Origin: Ooceraea biroi
Lineage: Eukaryota; Arthropoda; Insecta; Hymenoptera; Formicidae
Length of the DNA stretch: 64,000 nt
Direction: 5' to 3'
NCBI RefSeq assembly: GCF_003672135.1
Contig: NC_039511.1
Location: forward strand, 12,426,464-12,490,463
Shown: positions 20,973 to 33,800 of the stretch, piece by piece
Position numbering within the stretch: the first letter of the stretch is position 1
Layout: the number at the start of each line of letters is the position of its first letter
The notes under the pieces: generated by a model
What the model saw: the letters and a program-made list of their open reading frames with translations, nothing else
The model's database searches: none
What the model was told of the DNA's origin: nothing
Program-made: the position numbers and the translations under genes

Positions 20973-23900
20973 ATGTTTCATCGGTCAGTCGGTCGACTAT
21001 TGCAAACACGTGGAATATTCGTAAGCTATCATTAACATTAAACGCATTCTCTTAATTTGAAACAAATATGAATTTATTCCTAGAAATTTATGAGGCAAAC
21101 TCGTGCGACGATCAAAAGTTTGCGAGACTTTCACGTAAATGTGAGCCCGGCAGAGAAAGCAAAGTGCGGCGTAGACAACACTAGCAGTGTAAGTGCATTT
21201 TCTTAAAATTATTTAACAATATTTATTAGAATTCTCCGGTTAAGAATATTAAAACTTTTAATACTTTTATGTATCATATAATAATGATTATATTAATACT
21301 ATTCAACTGTCCGTGTTTCTCATTTTCAGAACTACCCTCTAATAGATCATTGCTACGACGTAGTGGTGGTAGGAGCAGGAGGCGCAGGATTAAGGGCGGC
21401 TTTCGGCCTTGGCAGCAAGGGATATCGTGTAGCAGTGGTGTCGAAACTCTTCCCGACCAGATCGCATACCGTGGCTGCCCAGGGTGGTATAAATGCCGCC
21501 ATCGACGAGGAGAACGAAGACAATTGGCTTTATCACATGTACGACACCGTGAAGGGATCTGACTGGCTGGGTGATCAGGATGCTATACATTTTCTTGCGA
21601 GGGAAGCGCCTCGCGTGGTCTTTGAGCTCGAGAATTACGGTAAACGCAACGTTATATACGTAAATTAATAAGTACCTAATTAAACAAAGGATATAATGAT
21701 TTTATGAGACTCGCGAGAAAGAAATTGAGAAAAATTTAAAAAAAACAGAATTTTTAAAAAAGAAAAGTATTGATACTAAATACTAATGTAATATAAATGT
21801 AATATACTAATCCAACATTGTATGAATAATATTAAATAACATAATTGTTAGGTTGTCCCTTTAGCCGAACAGAAGAAGGTAAGATTTATCAGCGTCCTTT
21901 CGGTGGCCAATCGCTGAGATTTGGAAAAGGCGGGCAGGCCCGTCGAACTTGCGCCGTTGCTGATCGGACAGGCCACGCGCTTCTCCACACCCTTTATGGG
22001 CAAAGCCTTCGCTACGAGGTGCATTACTTCATCGAATACTTCGCTCTTGATCTGCTCATGCACGGTCGATGTTGTAAGGGAATCCTGGCATGGGAATTGG
22101 AGACCGGTCTTCTTCACCGATTCAGGGCTCACCATACAGTAAAAAACATGCTTATTCTCTCGTCCAATAAGTTCTGCTCGCATAAATGTTTTGTGATATA
22201 ATTTTAATAATAATCTGGTTTAATACCTAATATACTAAATTTATTTGTTAATGTTTTATTTCACTATAGTTTATTAACTGCTGTTAATTTCTAGCAATTT
22301 ATTAATTAACGTTAATATTAACATGAATAATTGTTATTTTGCAGGTAATGGCAACGGGCGGTGCCGAAAGGTGTTATTTTTCTTGCACCGCGGCGCATGC
22401 CTGCACCGGGGACGGCATGGCAATTGCCTGTCGAGCGGGTTTACCGCTGCAAGACATGGAGTTCGTCCAATTCCATCCAACCGGTATCCTCAAATTCGCC
22501 AACTCCCATCTTTCTGATTATTCCTTTACCTAACCGATCGACTTTCCTCGCGCTGCAGGCATTTACGGCAGCGGTATACTCATAACCGAGGGCAGCAGAG
22601 GGGAAGGTGGCAAGCTTCTCAATTCGAGGGGAGAATTTTTTATGGAGAAATACGCACCCGTTGCAAAGGATCTGGCTTCTCGCGACGTCGTGTCGAGAGC
22701 TATGACGCTCGAAATATTGGAGGGAAGGTTGGGACAACTTTTTATAATTCAATGTATATTTTTCTTCGATTCAAGAATTGATAAGTTAAAATAATATATT
22801 GTCTAGAAAAAATTTAATTTATCAACTATTAATTTGAAAGCTTGATGTTAATTTATATTTTTATGCAAACAACATCCACACTGTCCTTTCGTCGGCATAA
22901 GTTGATTATCGAAGATCACTCATCGCAAAAACTGCAACAACGCTTCTCCGCAAAATCTATAACGTCGTAATGTTTTGTAGAGGCGTCGGAGAGAAGAAAG
23001 ATCACATTTATTTGCAATTGAGCCACTTGCCGCCTGAATTGTTACGCGAGAGGCTACCTGGAATCTCACATCTTGCGTGGGTATTCGCCGGAGTGAATGT
23101 ACACAAGGACCCAATTCCCGTGATACCTACGATGCATTACAACATGGGCGGCATACCTACAAATTGGCGTGCGCAAGTAAGAAACGCAGCAGCTTACGTC
23201 CATTTACGTTATTTTTCTAATTATCATATTACCATTTTATATTGTAAAAAAATCAAGTACAGACATTTCTCATTACATTCGATCGAAGAAATATAAAAAA
23301 GAAATATAGAAGAAATATAGACGATAAGAAAAAAATCATTGGCGTCTACGACGCAGTTATTTGATACTGTGACTGCATTTCAACGTAAGTAACACGTTGT
23401 CAGGTGTTAACACGAGAGAACGAGGAAGACAGACAGATCGAAGGCTTCTGGGCCGCTGGCGAGACCGCGTGCGCATCCGTTCATGGTGCTAATCGACTGG
23501 GCGCTAATAGCCTTCTGGAAATCGTCGTCTTCGGCAAAGCCATCGCTGACCAGATCGACTGCCTCACCAGGCCTGGCGAGCGTCATGAGGATCTGTCGCC
23601 AGTAAGAGATTACATAGGGGGCCCCAAAAATTCATATCAATTCTTTTTTCCAGGATACTTTCTTGATACAAATTTAATCTATATCTATTATATTTTTTTA
23701 AAGATTGTTGATTTTTAAAGGTGATTTCAAAATTGGCTAAACATTCTCTGTTTATGAAAAAAATACGATCAAAATGCAGGAAATTGGCGAAGAATCAATC
23801 TGCCGTTTCGACGCAACTCGTTACGCGAAAGGCTGCGTTCCCGTGGTCGAGTTGCGCGAGGAGATGCAGCACACGATGCAAAGATACTGCTCCGTATTCA

Positions 23901-25138
23901 GGACTTGCGACATACTGCAACGCGGCTGCAGGGAGATAACGCGCCTCTACACCTGCGATCTGCCAGACTTATGCGTAAGTCGATTACACGGCACATATCA
24001 CTAAATTAAATATTAATCAATAAATTCTAAAAACTTCAGATCACCATTTGCAAATTTGCAAAATTACTATTACAACTAAATTAAATAGTATTGTTCAATA
24101 AATACTTGTGATATATACGTTATGAAAAATTGTAACATGTAATATGAAATTAACAATGGTGTGATATATATTGTATATTGCATAATTGGCATCGTTACAG
24201 TGTGTGACATAACGCACCGTTACATAAGATGATGTAAGATTTATCTAGAAAAAATCAAACGTACATCTGAAGCTGGTTTTGTGAATACTTCTTTAGGTGC
24301 AGGATCAATCTCTCATTTGGAACACAGAGCTCGTCGAGGCCTTGGAGTTACAAAACATGATGCTCATTTGCATGCATATCGTACACGCGGCCGAAAATCG
24401 GAAGGAGTCGAGAGGTTCACACGCAAGGGAGGACTTCAAAGTATAAAAGAATTAAATTTACACAATTAATTGCGAGTTAAATTCACAAGTTTAAAATATA
24501 TCTTCAAGTTTTAATTTTAGAAATAATTGCTTATTTTGCTTTTCACATTTTAACGCAAATAAGTAATATTGCATGCATTTATTTTATTCATTATGGGATG
24601 CAATTAGTTTCAAATTCCTAAATTTTTAATTTTTAATTTTATTAAATTTGAAGAATGAGTGAAGTTGTGAAGGTTTACTACGTTTCTAGGACAGACTTGA
24701 TGAGTATGATTATACAAAACCGCTCGAGGGACAGAAGAAACGACCTTACACGGAACACTGGCGTAAGCATACGCTTACGTGGGCTCAAGATGACGGATCG
24801 GTTAGTCCAGATGTTTCTAAACGCATTACGTTACATTTCTTTTCGAAGTTAATTTTGATGATCATTAATTATTAATTTTTGCGAACATAACAATATCACA
24901 TATAATATCCAGTTATAAAAATGTACTCATAATTTATTTAATTTACGATATTTCATTAAAGATATATTATTTTTAGTCAGCTTTTACATCTGTTGCTAAT
25001 AATTGTGAAAAATTGTTACGGTATTTATTTAATAGCATACTTTGTTTACAGATCTGTATCTCTTATCGGCCGGTTATCGACACGACTCTGGACGAGACCG
25101 AGGCCAAACACGTACCGCCCGGGATTCGTGCATATTGA
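20973..25138 (+). CDS. SdhA-like: Succinate dehydrogenase flavoprotein subunit paralog, mitochondrial
   Basis: Exons: 20973-21020, 21084-21188, 21330-21639, 21852-22138, 22345-22483, 22559-22727, 22981-23176, 23404-23601, 23780-23974, 24297-24440, 24690-24800, 25052-25138. All phases match and give 662 residues, the normal SDHA length. A presequence (MFHRSVGRLLQTRGIF...) is followed by the FAD-binding GAGGAG at 66-71. His97 in TRSHTVAAQGG is the covalent FAD site. Active-site motifs QFHPTG, APVAKDLASRDVVSR, HYNMGGIPTN and GANRLGANSL are intact, so succinate:quinone oxidoreductase activity is likely retained. Differences from the downstream SDHA include QARR for QAHR, TGGAER for TGGYGR and GETAC for GEAAC, and many substitutions in the C-terminal third. 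It sits 2 kb upstream of SDHA in the same orientation but has three more exons. Drosophila also has an SdhA paralog. Germline or tissue-specific use is inferred, not shown. Confidence 0.93.
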
Positions 25139-27125
25139 CCGAACAAATTTTGATTTTATGAATCGTAAACATTAAATATAAACGGAACCGATGCGATTAC
25201 GGGATCTAAACGGCTAAACACATTATCGCTAATTCTGACTTGGGGTCAGCCGAAATCTGGGAAAGTCGGGAAATCTCCTCCTTGGATATATAGGACGGTA
25301 TTCACAGCCCGTTCTTATAATAAGTTCGTCTTACGTATATTTTTTAGATGCTAATAGTTTTCCTATTGACTATCTTAATGAATATCTTAAGATTATACTT
25401 AAGATGATCTCAATATAAGAACGAATTATATAAGTATCACCCATGGAAGGTATTTTCGAACATCCTGTATAAATGTTTTCCATTTCTCGGTATCCTACGT
25501 CATCGAGAATCATAGACGCATTAACTATGACTCACTAGCAGGCATAATTGAGGTTTTATGGCCACGTTAAAAACTCACAATGAATAAAACAAATACGACA
25601 ATAATCAACGTGTTAGTTTCGTTCCGTCCTCGAAAGTTGCTTCTGGAGTCCAGATGATAAATAATTATTACTACAGAGCTGTGTGTGATGACACTTTATG
25701 ATGATTTCTATTCTTGCATCGAAAGAAACGTCGAGTGCGATTCAACGCAATTTAGCAACATAATTGCATGTTTGACTTAGTTTCGTAAGAGATAATCGTT
25801 AATCACCTTTGTTGATAGCAATTACGACATCAAGATGATAAACGTTCAATGTATTCTTTCTCGGAAAGAAATTTTTGCTTCATTCACTTTATTCAAATGA
25901 CTTTAGTTATTCTATTAAGTATATCTATATTTTGTTTGTGTGTGTGTCATATTTATAAGCTGAAGAACACATATGATACTGTCGCGATGATAGTCTACAC
26001 TCTCTTTCAGTTCACGCAGCGTCAATGGCGCTTATATAATTTTGAACTTGGTTTACCTAACACTACGTCAATTTTATATAAAATTTCATATAAAATATTG
26101 ACGAAACTGGAAATAAGAATTTATTTTAAATAAGAGAGATGCAATACAAAAGATCGATATCTCGATAATCTACGAACGACCTAGAATTCGACGTTTACAT
26201 TTTTGCCGGCATAATTCGTGCACGCGATATAAACGAAAGTTAAACAAAAGTGAGAATGTAGGCCAGCGTGGAGAAAGTAATATTTATAGAGCCGGAGAAA
26301 TCGTATGGCGATCACTCCCACACATCGTTAGTTTATAATAGAACCAGTCACGTTAGCTCTCTCATGCGTTGATCGCGTTGCATACGTCACACGTCTGTCA
26401 GAATTAACTCGAATTACTGGAAACAATAAAATCGATACCGATCATACTTGCAAAGTGTCTGGAAAATGCCTGGCCGTGTAAAGTCGCATCAATTTCATCA
26501 AGTTATGCACATCGTGTCTACATATTCATGCGTTGACAGTTGATTATTCGAAAAACGACGCAATGTCACATGGCATTTCACGAATAAACGAGATTATCAA
26601 TTATCATCATAATTTCATTTGCTCGTCATGCGCACACTCACATAAAATAGTCAGATCACATATGAGACCCATCACGTACCTTCTCTACGCGTCTCGTTTT
26701 TTCGTCTCTTGTTGCGAACAAGAACCTCGAAATAGAACAGAAAGTGCAGAAGGTGCAGCTCAAACAAAATCATTGTATCTGCACTTTATCCCTCGCCTCT
26801 TTCTTGCTCCCGTGTCAAAGAATGAACATCGATCTGTCTCGCTCGGGCAAGTAATTTGGGCTGTATCTTAGTTCCTTTCAGCGCGCTCCGTTGGCAGCAC
26901 TGTGCGCGCGCGGCTTGCCGGCGGCGCGCGGCGTTTCAGTCGCTGTCGAGCCGCCAAACCGAGCGGGTCTCGTAACTGAACGGAAAGCACGCCGTCGCCA
27001 CCGCTCGTGGGGTTAAGCGTGTGCAGCGTGTGTGCGTGATTTTGTGTGTGTGTGTGTGCGCGCGTCTACACTATTCGTCGCGGGGGCGTACCTCGACAGG
27101 AATTAGGAGGAAGGACACGCGAAAG
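25139..27125. other. Intergenic spacer and SDHA promoter region
   Basis: AT-rich up to about 26,850, with a foldback element at 25310-25423 and an AATAAA near 25,583. From about 26,870 the sequence becomes CpG-dense (GCGCGC runs) up to the SDHA start, with initiator-like TTTCAGTCGC near 26,935. A short (GT)n lies at about 27,040-27,058. No gene is seen. Confidence 0.5.
25310..25423. mobile_element. Short foldback/MITE-like element (114 bp)
   Basis: The left arm starts CGTTCTTATAATAAGTTCGT and the right arm, read on the opposite strand, starts CGTTCTTATATTGAGATCAT; about 25 of the first 30 positions agree. The centre contains further AT-rich inverted motifs (CTTAAGAT...). I could not define a clear target duplication, so the superfamily is open. 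Confidence 0.55.
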
Positions 27126-27850
27126 ATGAGTGGCATGCTGAAGCTGTCGGCGTCGTTGCTCACGAGAGGCTTGCCCGGAACGGCGACGTTGGTGAGTGCC
27201 GGAACTCGCGCGGTACCACCACCTCCAAACCGCAGTGCTTAGAGTGCTGGAAGCCCAAGCCACCGCGATTTCGCCTAATCCGAGAATTCCGCTCCGCAGA
27301 TGCTCGAGAAGATCCCCTTGCACAGCCCTCGCGACGGGGGTGATTGGACGGAGCGTTCGCTCCCCCGTGTCCGCGACACCTCCGGAAGCCTCTACGGAAG
27401 GTCGCATCGATGCACCTGGCTTAGAACCTCGCGGTGGCTCGCGCCATCTTAAAGAAAAAAATTACGATTAACGTTTCCCGTTATTCGATGCGTCGCGTTA
27501 TTCGTGCCGCTACTACGTGTCGGCACTCTCACCCCTCGCGGGAACGGAACCGTCGCCCCGAGCGGCTCCTCTGGACCCGTTATGTAATTTTTTTAATCCG
27601 GCGGTGCGACGTGCACGCACCTCGCCGGCGATGCGGCGGATCAATTACGTAAGGTGCGCGACCGACGAATAAAATCCGCGCGCCCGGAAACGCGCGACAT
27701 CCCTCGGATTCTCGCTTTCTCCAAAGGGTCTCTCGCGCCCTTTCTCCGCGCGTTCCGAGAGACCTCCACTGTACGGGGTGAAATAAATCTGTCCCCGTCG
27801 GTCGGTCTATTTCCATATGTTACGCCAATGAGGGCTGCTTGCTTCTAACG
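26870..27850 (+). promoter_or_regulatory. CpG-rich promoter/first-exon region of SDHA
   Basis: Dense CpG and GC-rich sequence spans the presumed transcription start, coding exon 1 (27126-27191) and the first part of intron 1. No TATA box is evident. This is typical of a broadly expressed housekeeping gene in a CpG-rich insect genome. Confidence 0.55.
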
Positions 27851-30800
27851 GTGCTCGCGGCGGCTCTATAGTACCTTCGAGTCGAGGTATTACACGATGC
27901 TATCCTTGCCCTATCTTAGTTTCGATATTAAAAAAGTACTGATAATTGCAAGCAATTGCAACATCAGATGGGCGAGTAATAATTTTATACAATCCTTTCG
28001 AACAATATAGTCGTAGTTGTATATATATATATAACATATACTCATAGTATGATATAAACATAATTCTTGAAAATGTATATTGTTCATATTGAAAAAATTT
28101 ATAACACAAACTTAATTAAAATTAATTAAAATTATAAATTTATTACATTTAAATATTATTTGAAGGAATAGACTAAACAATATCTTTATGATTTTTATAA
28201 TAAACATGCAATATCATCGTAGAAGTGATAATGTTAATATTTCGTGCTTGCACATAATCGTCAAGATAAAAAACACACGTCGCGAAATTACCGCACTTGG
28301 TTTACAAGAAACTTTCGGTGTTCTTCAATTCTGAAATTTGCATAATTTATTTCTTGAATCGAAATTTCATTCGCACGTATCGCTATCATGTAAAAATTTC
28401 TTGCAATAGTATTTATTGAATATTATTAGCATCTTATCAGAATAATGCCCGTCGCGCCGATCTCTTATCAAGTTTTATCAAGATCTCTTGATAATAGATT
28501 TTCCATATGATGAGAGTTTAGTAAAAAGATAAGAGAATTTGCATATCTCGAGATACTGCGGTTACTTTAACTGACGTGTCTCCGCAATAGCTCGTAACAT
28601 TCAACGACTGATTAGATTAATTAAAAATCTCGCTTACTGACTTTTCTAATAATTATTGCGAGAAAAAGTTTCCTTCTGCATTTTCTTTCCTTCTTTAGGG
28701 AATGAGATATTTAAGACTGAAAACTTTTTGCTAGGAATCAGGACGAATCTTTTTTCGAACGTCATTATTTATTTATCATTTATCTTTATCTATTATTGAC
28801 TTTCTGAAAAGCACTTGTGTCCACTGGTGCGTTATCCTAAGATTGAGAACTCAAAACTGTTTTTCTTATCTTTGACTACCGTTATTTGCAAACAGAGACT
28901 GATGATAACAGTTACAGGAAACTATCGTTTTCTATAAATACGAAATGATATTCTAAAATTTTTGTATCGCGATAACATTGCATGCTTTTTATTCTTCTAT
29001 ACACAATGCATAGGGCCATAAAGAGACCTATTAGCAGTAAAAAACTTGTTATATACAAAGCATGTTTATTTTTTTGCGGAATCAAGTATCAACTATTTAC
29101 TCACTAGACATAATAATTGAGAGATATCTATCTTAAGAATCATTAATCATTCTCATTAAAAAATTGTTTTGTCTAATAATATTGCAAAAGCACATATCAA
29201 TGCGTGACGAACGTCATGAATCAAACTTCATTTGCCCATCGATTATTAGTAATCGCATTTTATTTATTTGATATTATTTTCTCTCTCTCTCTCTCTCATG
29301 ATCCTTATTTAATAATTTAATAATTACATAATAACATAATTCTGGAAGAAAAATATTATTTAAATTTTGTTGCATAAATGATGTGATACATTGAGATTTT
29401 TTCATGAAATTAGTTATATATTATTTGAATATTCACATTATTTATATAGTAGTTACATTTATTAAATATAAAGGCACTTGAAATTTTATTTTGTCACAAA
29501 ACGCATGTGAATTAGAAACATATGTGTATTGCTTGTCTTCATGTCATTTAATAGGACATTGGAAGAACATAGATGTATGCATGCGTGCCTCTGCCACTCA
29601 TTATAAATAACAACGGGTTCACGTGATGCCTTACCTAACAACCATCTGCATTCAGAGTTCCAAAAGGAAATAATTGAAGGAAGAATTGAAAATTCAAGCT
29701 TTTTCAAGAGTAAAAAATATTACCAAAAAAAACTATTACAAATTAAATGCTTATATTATTTTCTTATTTGAATAATGTCGATAATAATTATAATTAGTAA
29801 TAATTACAATTAGATAAGTTATAATTGCTATTTATTTTTTCTTTACTACTAAAATCTTAAAATATATATTTTTTACATAAATGTATCAATTATTTGAGTT
29901 GTTATATATAAGATATAGATTTTTATATTGATTAAAAGTGTGTACACACACACACACACACACACACACGCTCGCGCACGCACTTTTAATCTTTATAAAA
30001 ATCTATACTAAATTAATTTAATATCTTGCTATATTATGTAACTTAAAGAAATGAAATATATAAATTGACAAATATATTTCAATAATAATATATTATTATT
30101 TTTCACAAGTTTACAATTTGATAATATTTGATAATCTTTTGCTATATTTATTTTGCTTTCGCTTTTCAGAACAAGTTGGGACTGCCACTTCTCAGTAATC
30201 GCAAGTTGCACCACACATCGGACAGCCGAGCAAAGATATCTGACGCGATCTCCAAGCAATATCCGCTGGTGGACCACACATATGACGCGGTGGTAGTTGG
30301 TGCCGGCGGAGCCGGTCTCCGCGCGGCCTACGGCCTTGTCGCGGAAGGATTCAAGACCGCGGTAGTCACTAAGCTGTTCCCGACCAGATCGCACACGGTC
30401 GCCGCTCAGGGTGGCATCAATGCCGCCTTAGGTAACATGGAGAGCGACAACTGGCAATGGCATATGTACGACACTGTCAAGGGCTCGGACTGGTTGGGTG
30501 ATCAGGACGCTATCCATTACATGACTCGTGAGGCCCCGAAGGCCGTAATCGAGTTAGAAAACTGCGGCATGCCTTTCAGCCGAACTTCTGATGGTGAGTG
30601 AAAATGGATATATAGATCAGTCTATTGTAGCTGTACTCGGAATTAAATCAATATGTTTTTGCATAGTAAAAACAAATTAAATTATTTAAAAAGGGACCAA
30701 AATAAAAACAGATATTATAATTAATAAATTAATTAAAAAGGAGAGACTAACGGGAATCTGATCGTAGGTTTCATGTATGTTCTAATACGCAGGTAAATAC

Positions 30801-33800
30801 AATTAGATTTAGAAAATACATAAAGAAAGTTGGAGGATAAGAAGAAAGAATATGAAAAAAGCAGCTGAAAAACATTTTATAATCGTGTCGATTGAGCATA
30901 GATTTTATTCAAGTTTCAAAACAGTATAACTACAGATTTACTAATACTAATTTTAAGACATGTAATCGATACGATAAAATTGCTGAAGTACACATTTATC
31001 GATATCTGCATTGTCTGTATCTGTATTGTGCTTTAATTAATTGCATCTCTAAGAACTCAAGTCCGAAATATCCTCGCTAGTCGCACTCGCGGCTGTTCCC
31101 GACGTTGCAGAATCCGATTCCATGTCAGACTCGTCCGTTCTGCTCCTAGAACGCCTTCTTTCCTGAAGCGCAAATAGCGTTAAAGAAACATCGATCGATC
31201 TTTATAATTTTCTATAAGTACTCTTTTCCCTTAATCTTGTCCTTGAGCTCTCTTACTTACTCTCTACTTACTTACTTAATTTATTAAATATAATTTAATG
31301 ATGTATTTAATTTAATTTAATAAAATATATAGAAATATTCAAGAACTTAATTTTGCTTCGCAAAATACGAGACTAGGAAGGAGTTTATTAACAAGCGAAC
31401 CTTTCGTTCCCTCTTTTTCTGATCCTTTTGATTTTCAAACTTCTTCGTAGATTCGTTGCCATTGGTCTTGTTCGTCTGCTCGCTCTTATTACTCTGTTGC
31501 GATTGTTGTTTCACTAATTTAGCTGCCCTAACATAGGGCATTTTCTCCTCGGACGACATTTCCCGCCATCGTTGACCTCCGAGCCGAAATAAGTCTTTGC
31601 TCTTCACTTTGCTGTGGTTCTGCAATTCAATAATCATGTTTATGATGCACTTGTACATTATATCCTTCGTTATCATGATGTTGTGTTCCATTTACTTGCT
31701 TAAAATCTTGCATAAAGTTTATGAATGCGTTGGCACTCCTTCGTTGCTGCCCTTGCGATTGCCGGCTTCGTGATCTCGATCGTGAACGGGACGGTTTTCT
31801 ATTATATTGTCTAGAAACAAAATATGTATTTGTTTAAGGAATGTATATTTCTGGATTTGGTTCTTCTTTATATGTATAATGTCTTAAAGTGAATATAAAT
31901 AAGAATACATTAATTATATATTTCAGTTTAATTTACTTTACTTCCAATTAATTTACATTAACTGCTGTTGTATTACTCACTCATTTTCATTACGTTTACT
32001 ATTGAAGGGAGACTTTCGCACTAACTGGTACTGATTATCTAAATCTCTCTCTTCTTCCCCTGCGGTACCATCCTCCCTTACGTCTCTTGTCAGTTCATTA
32101 TTTTCTTCTCTTCTGCTGCAATCTTCCATGATTTAAGAATTATCTTAAAAGTTACTCTGGCTTTATCGATATTTACTTATGCATCTATACATTCTCATTC
32201 ACAAAAAGTGATTATAAAAGGCAAGAATTTGTCAACTGCAATCGGGGAAGGAAAACGTGAATTTACAAAATGCTATAAAAGTAACAAATCTTATCATTCG
32301 GTTGCCATGCAGTCAAAGACAGCTGCTTATCATTGCTCTTGAATATTGCAGTTATTTCAATGCATATTTATAGTTCATATTTCTCTCTTGTATTTGAATT
32401 TTTAAGGAATGGAATTCTCCTTGAAATATAGAATGCTTGAAAGACACATAAAATTCCATCGAATGTTTTAATATTATATTTTCTTGTATTAGTATAATAT
32501 TAAGAAGAAATTCTAAATTTTTACATTGGCACTATCTCTTCCTCTATTAAGTAAAATCTTATTTCACTGTGTTTTCTTATATTAATTACATCTTACATGT
32601 AAATGCTATTCACATAAATATAAAGAGGAAAGAGTTCCATCTATGTAAAAATTCAAAAAAATCTCTGCTGTAATATTACATTAACATCAGTTAAAAAAGC
32701 AAAAACCAAATTTTTAACAAAACAATTTTGTCACTATAGGCAAGATCTATCAACGCGCTTTTGGCGGCCAATCGCTCAAGTTCGGCAAAGGTGGTCAGGC
32801 TCACCGATGTTGTTGTGTGGCCGACAGAACCGGTCACTCTTTACTGCACACGCTCTACGGCCAATCGTTGAGCTACGACTGCAACTATTTCGTCGAGTAT
32901 TTCGCGCTGGACCTGCTGATGGAAGATGGTGAGTGCCGTGGAGTAATCGCGCTCTCCCTGGAAGATGGGACGCTGCATCGCTTCCACGCCAAAAACACGG
33001 TTCTCGCTACCGGTGGCTACGGACGCGCCTACTTCTCCTGCACGTCCGCGCACACCTGCACCGGTGACGGCACCGCCATGGTCTCCAGAGCCAACTTGCC
33101 CAATCAAGATCTGGAGTTTGTACAGTTCCATCCTACAGGTAGAATATGTCGCTATGTGAAAAGATGGTTTTAGAATTTTATATTAATACAGAAAAGATTA
33201 ACGAGATTATATAAGAACAATATATTATATTAATAATATAAATATAATTATATTAATTATATAAAATATGATATATTATTATCTCTTGATTTTTCTACAC
33301 GAATGAACGAAGCGTTACGTTTTACTAGGTATCTACGGTGCCGGATGCTTGATCACGGAAGGCAGTCGCGGCGAAGGCGGTTATCTGATAAATAGCGAAG
33401 GCGAGAGATTCATGGAACGTTACGCGCCGGTAGCGAAGGACCTGGCCTCGCGAGACGTGGTGTCGCGATCCATGACGATGGAGATCAGGGAAGGCAGGTG
33501 AGTAATCCTGTCGGCGAGTTTCTCTGCGGAAATAATTCGTGGTAAATATAATCTCTTTCTCTGCTTAGAGGCGTCGGACCAGAAAAGGATCACATTTTCT
33601 TGCAGCTACACCATCTGCCGCCTGAGCAGCTGGCCGCTCGGCTACCGGGTATCTCAGAGACGGCGATGATATTCGCGGGCGTCGATGTGACCCGTGAACC
33701 CATTCCGGTCCTACCGACTGTCCACTACAACATGGGTACGTAAATTTAATTAGCTAAATCACCTAGAATGTCTTAATCGAAGATTCTTATTCTTGCTCCT

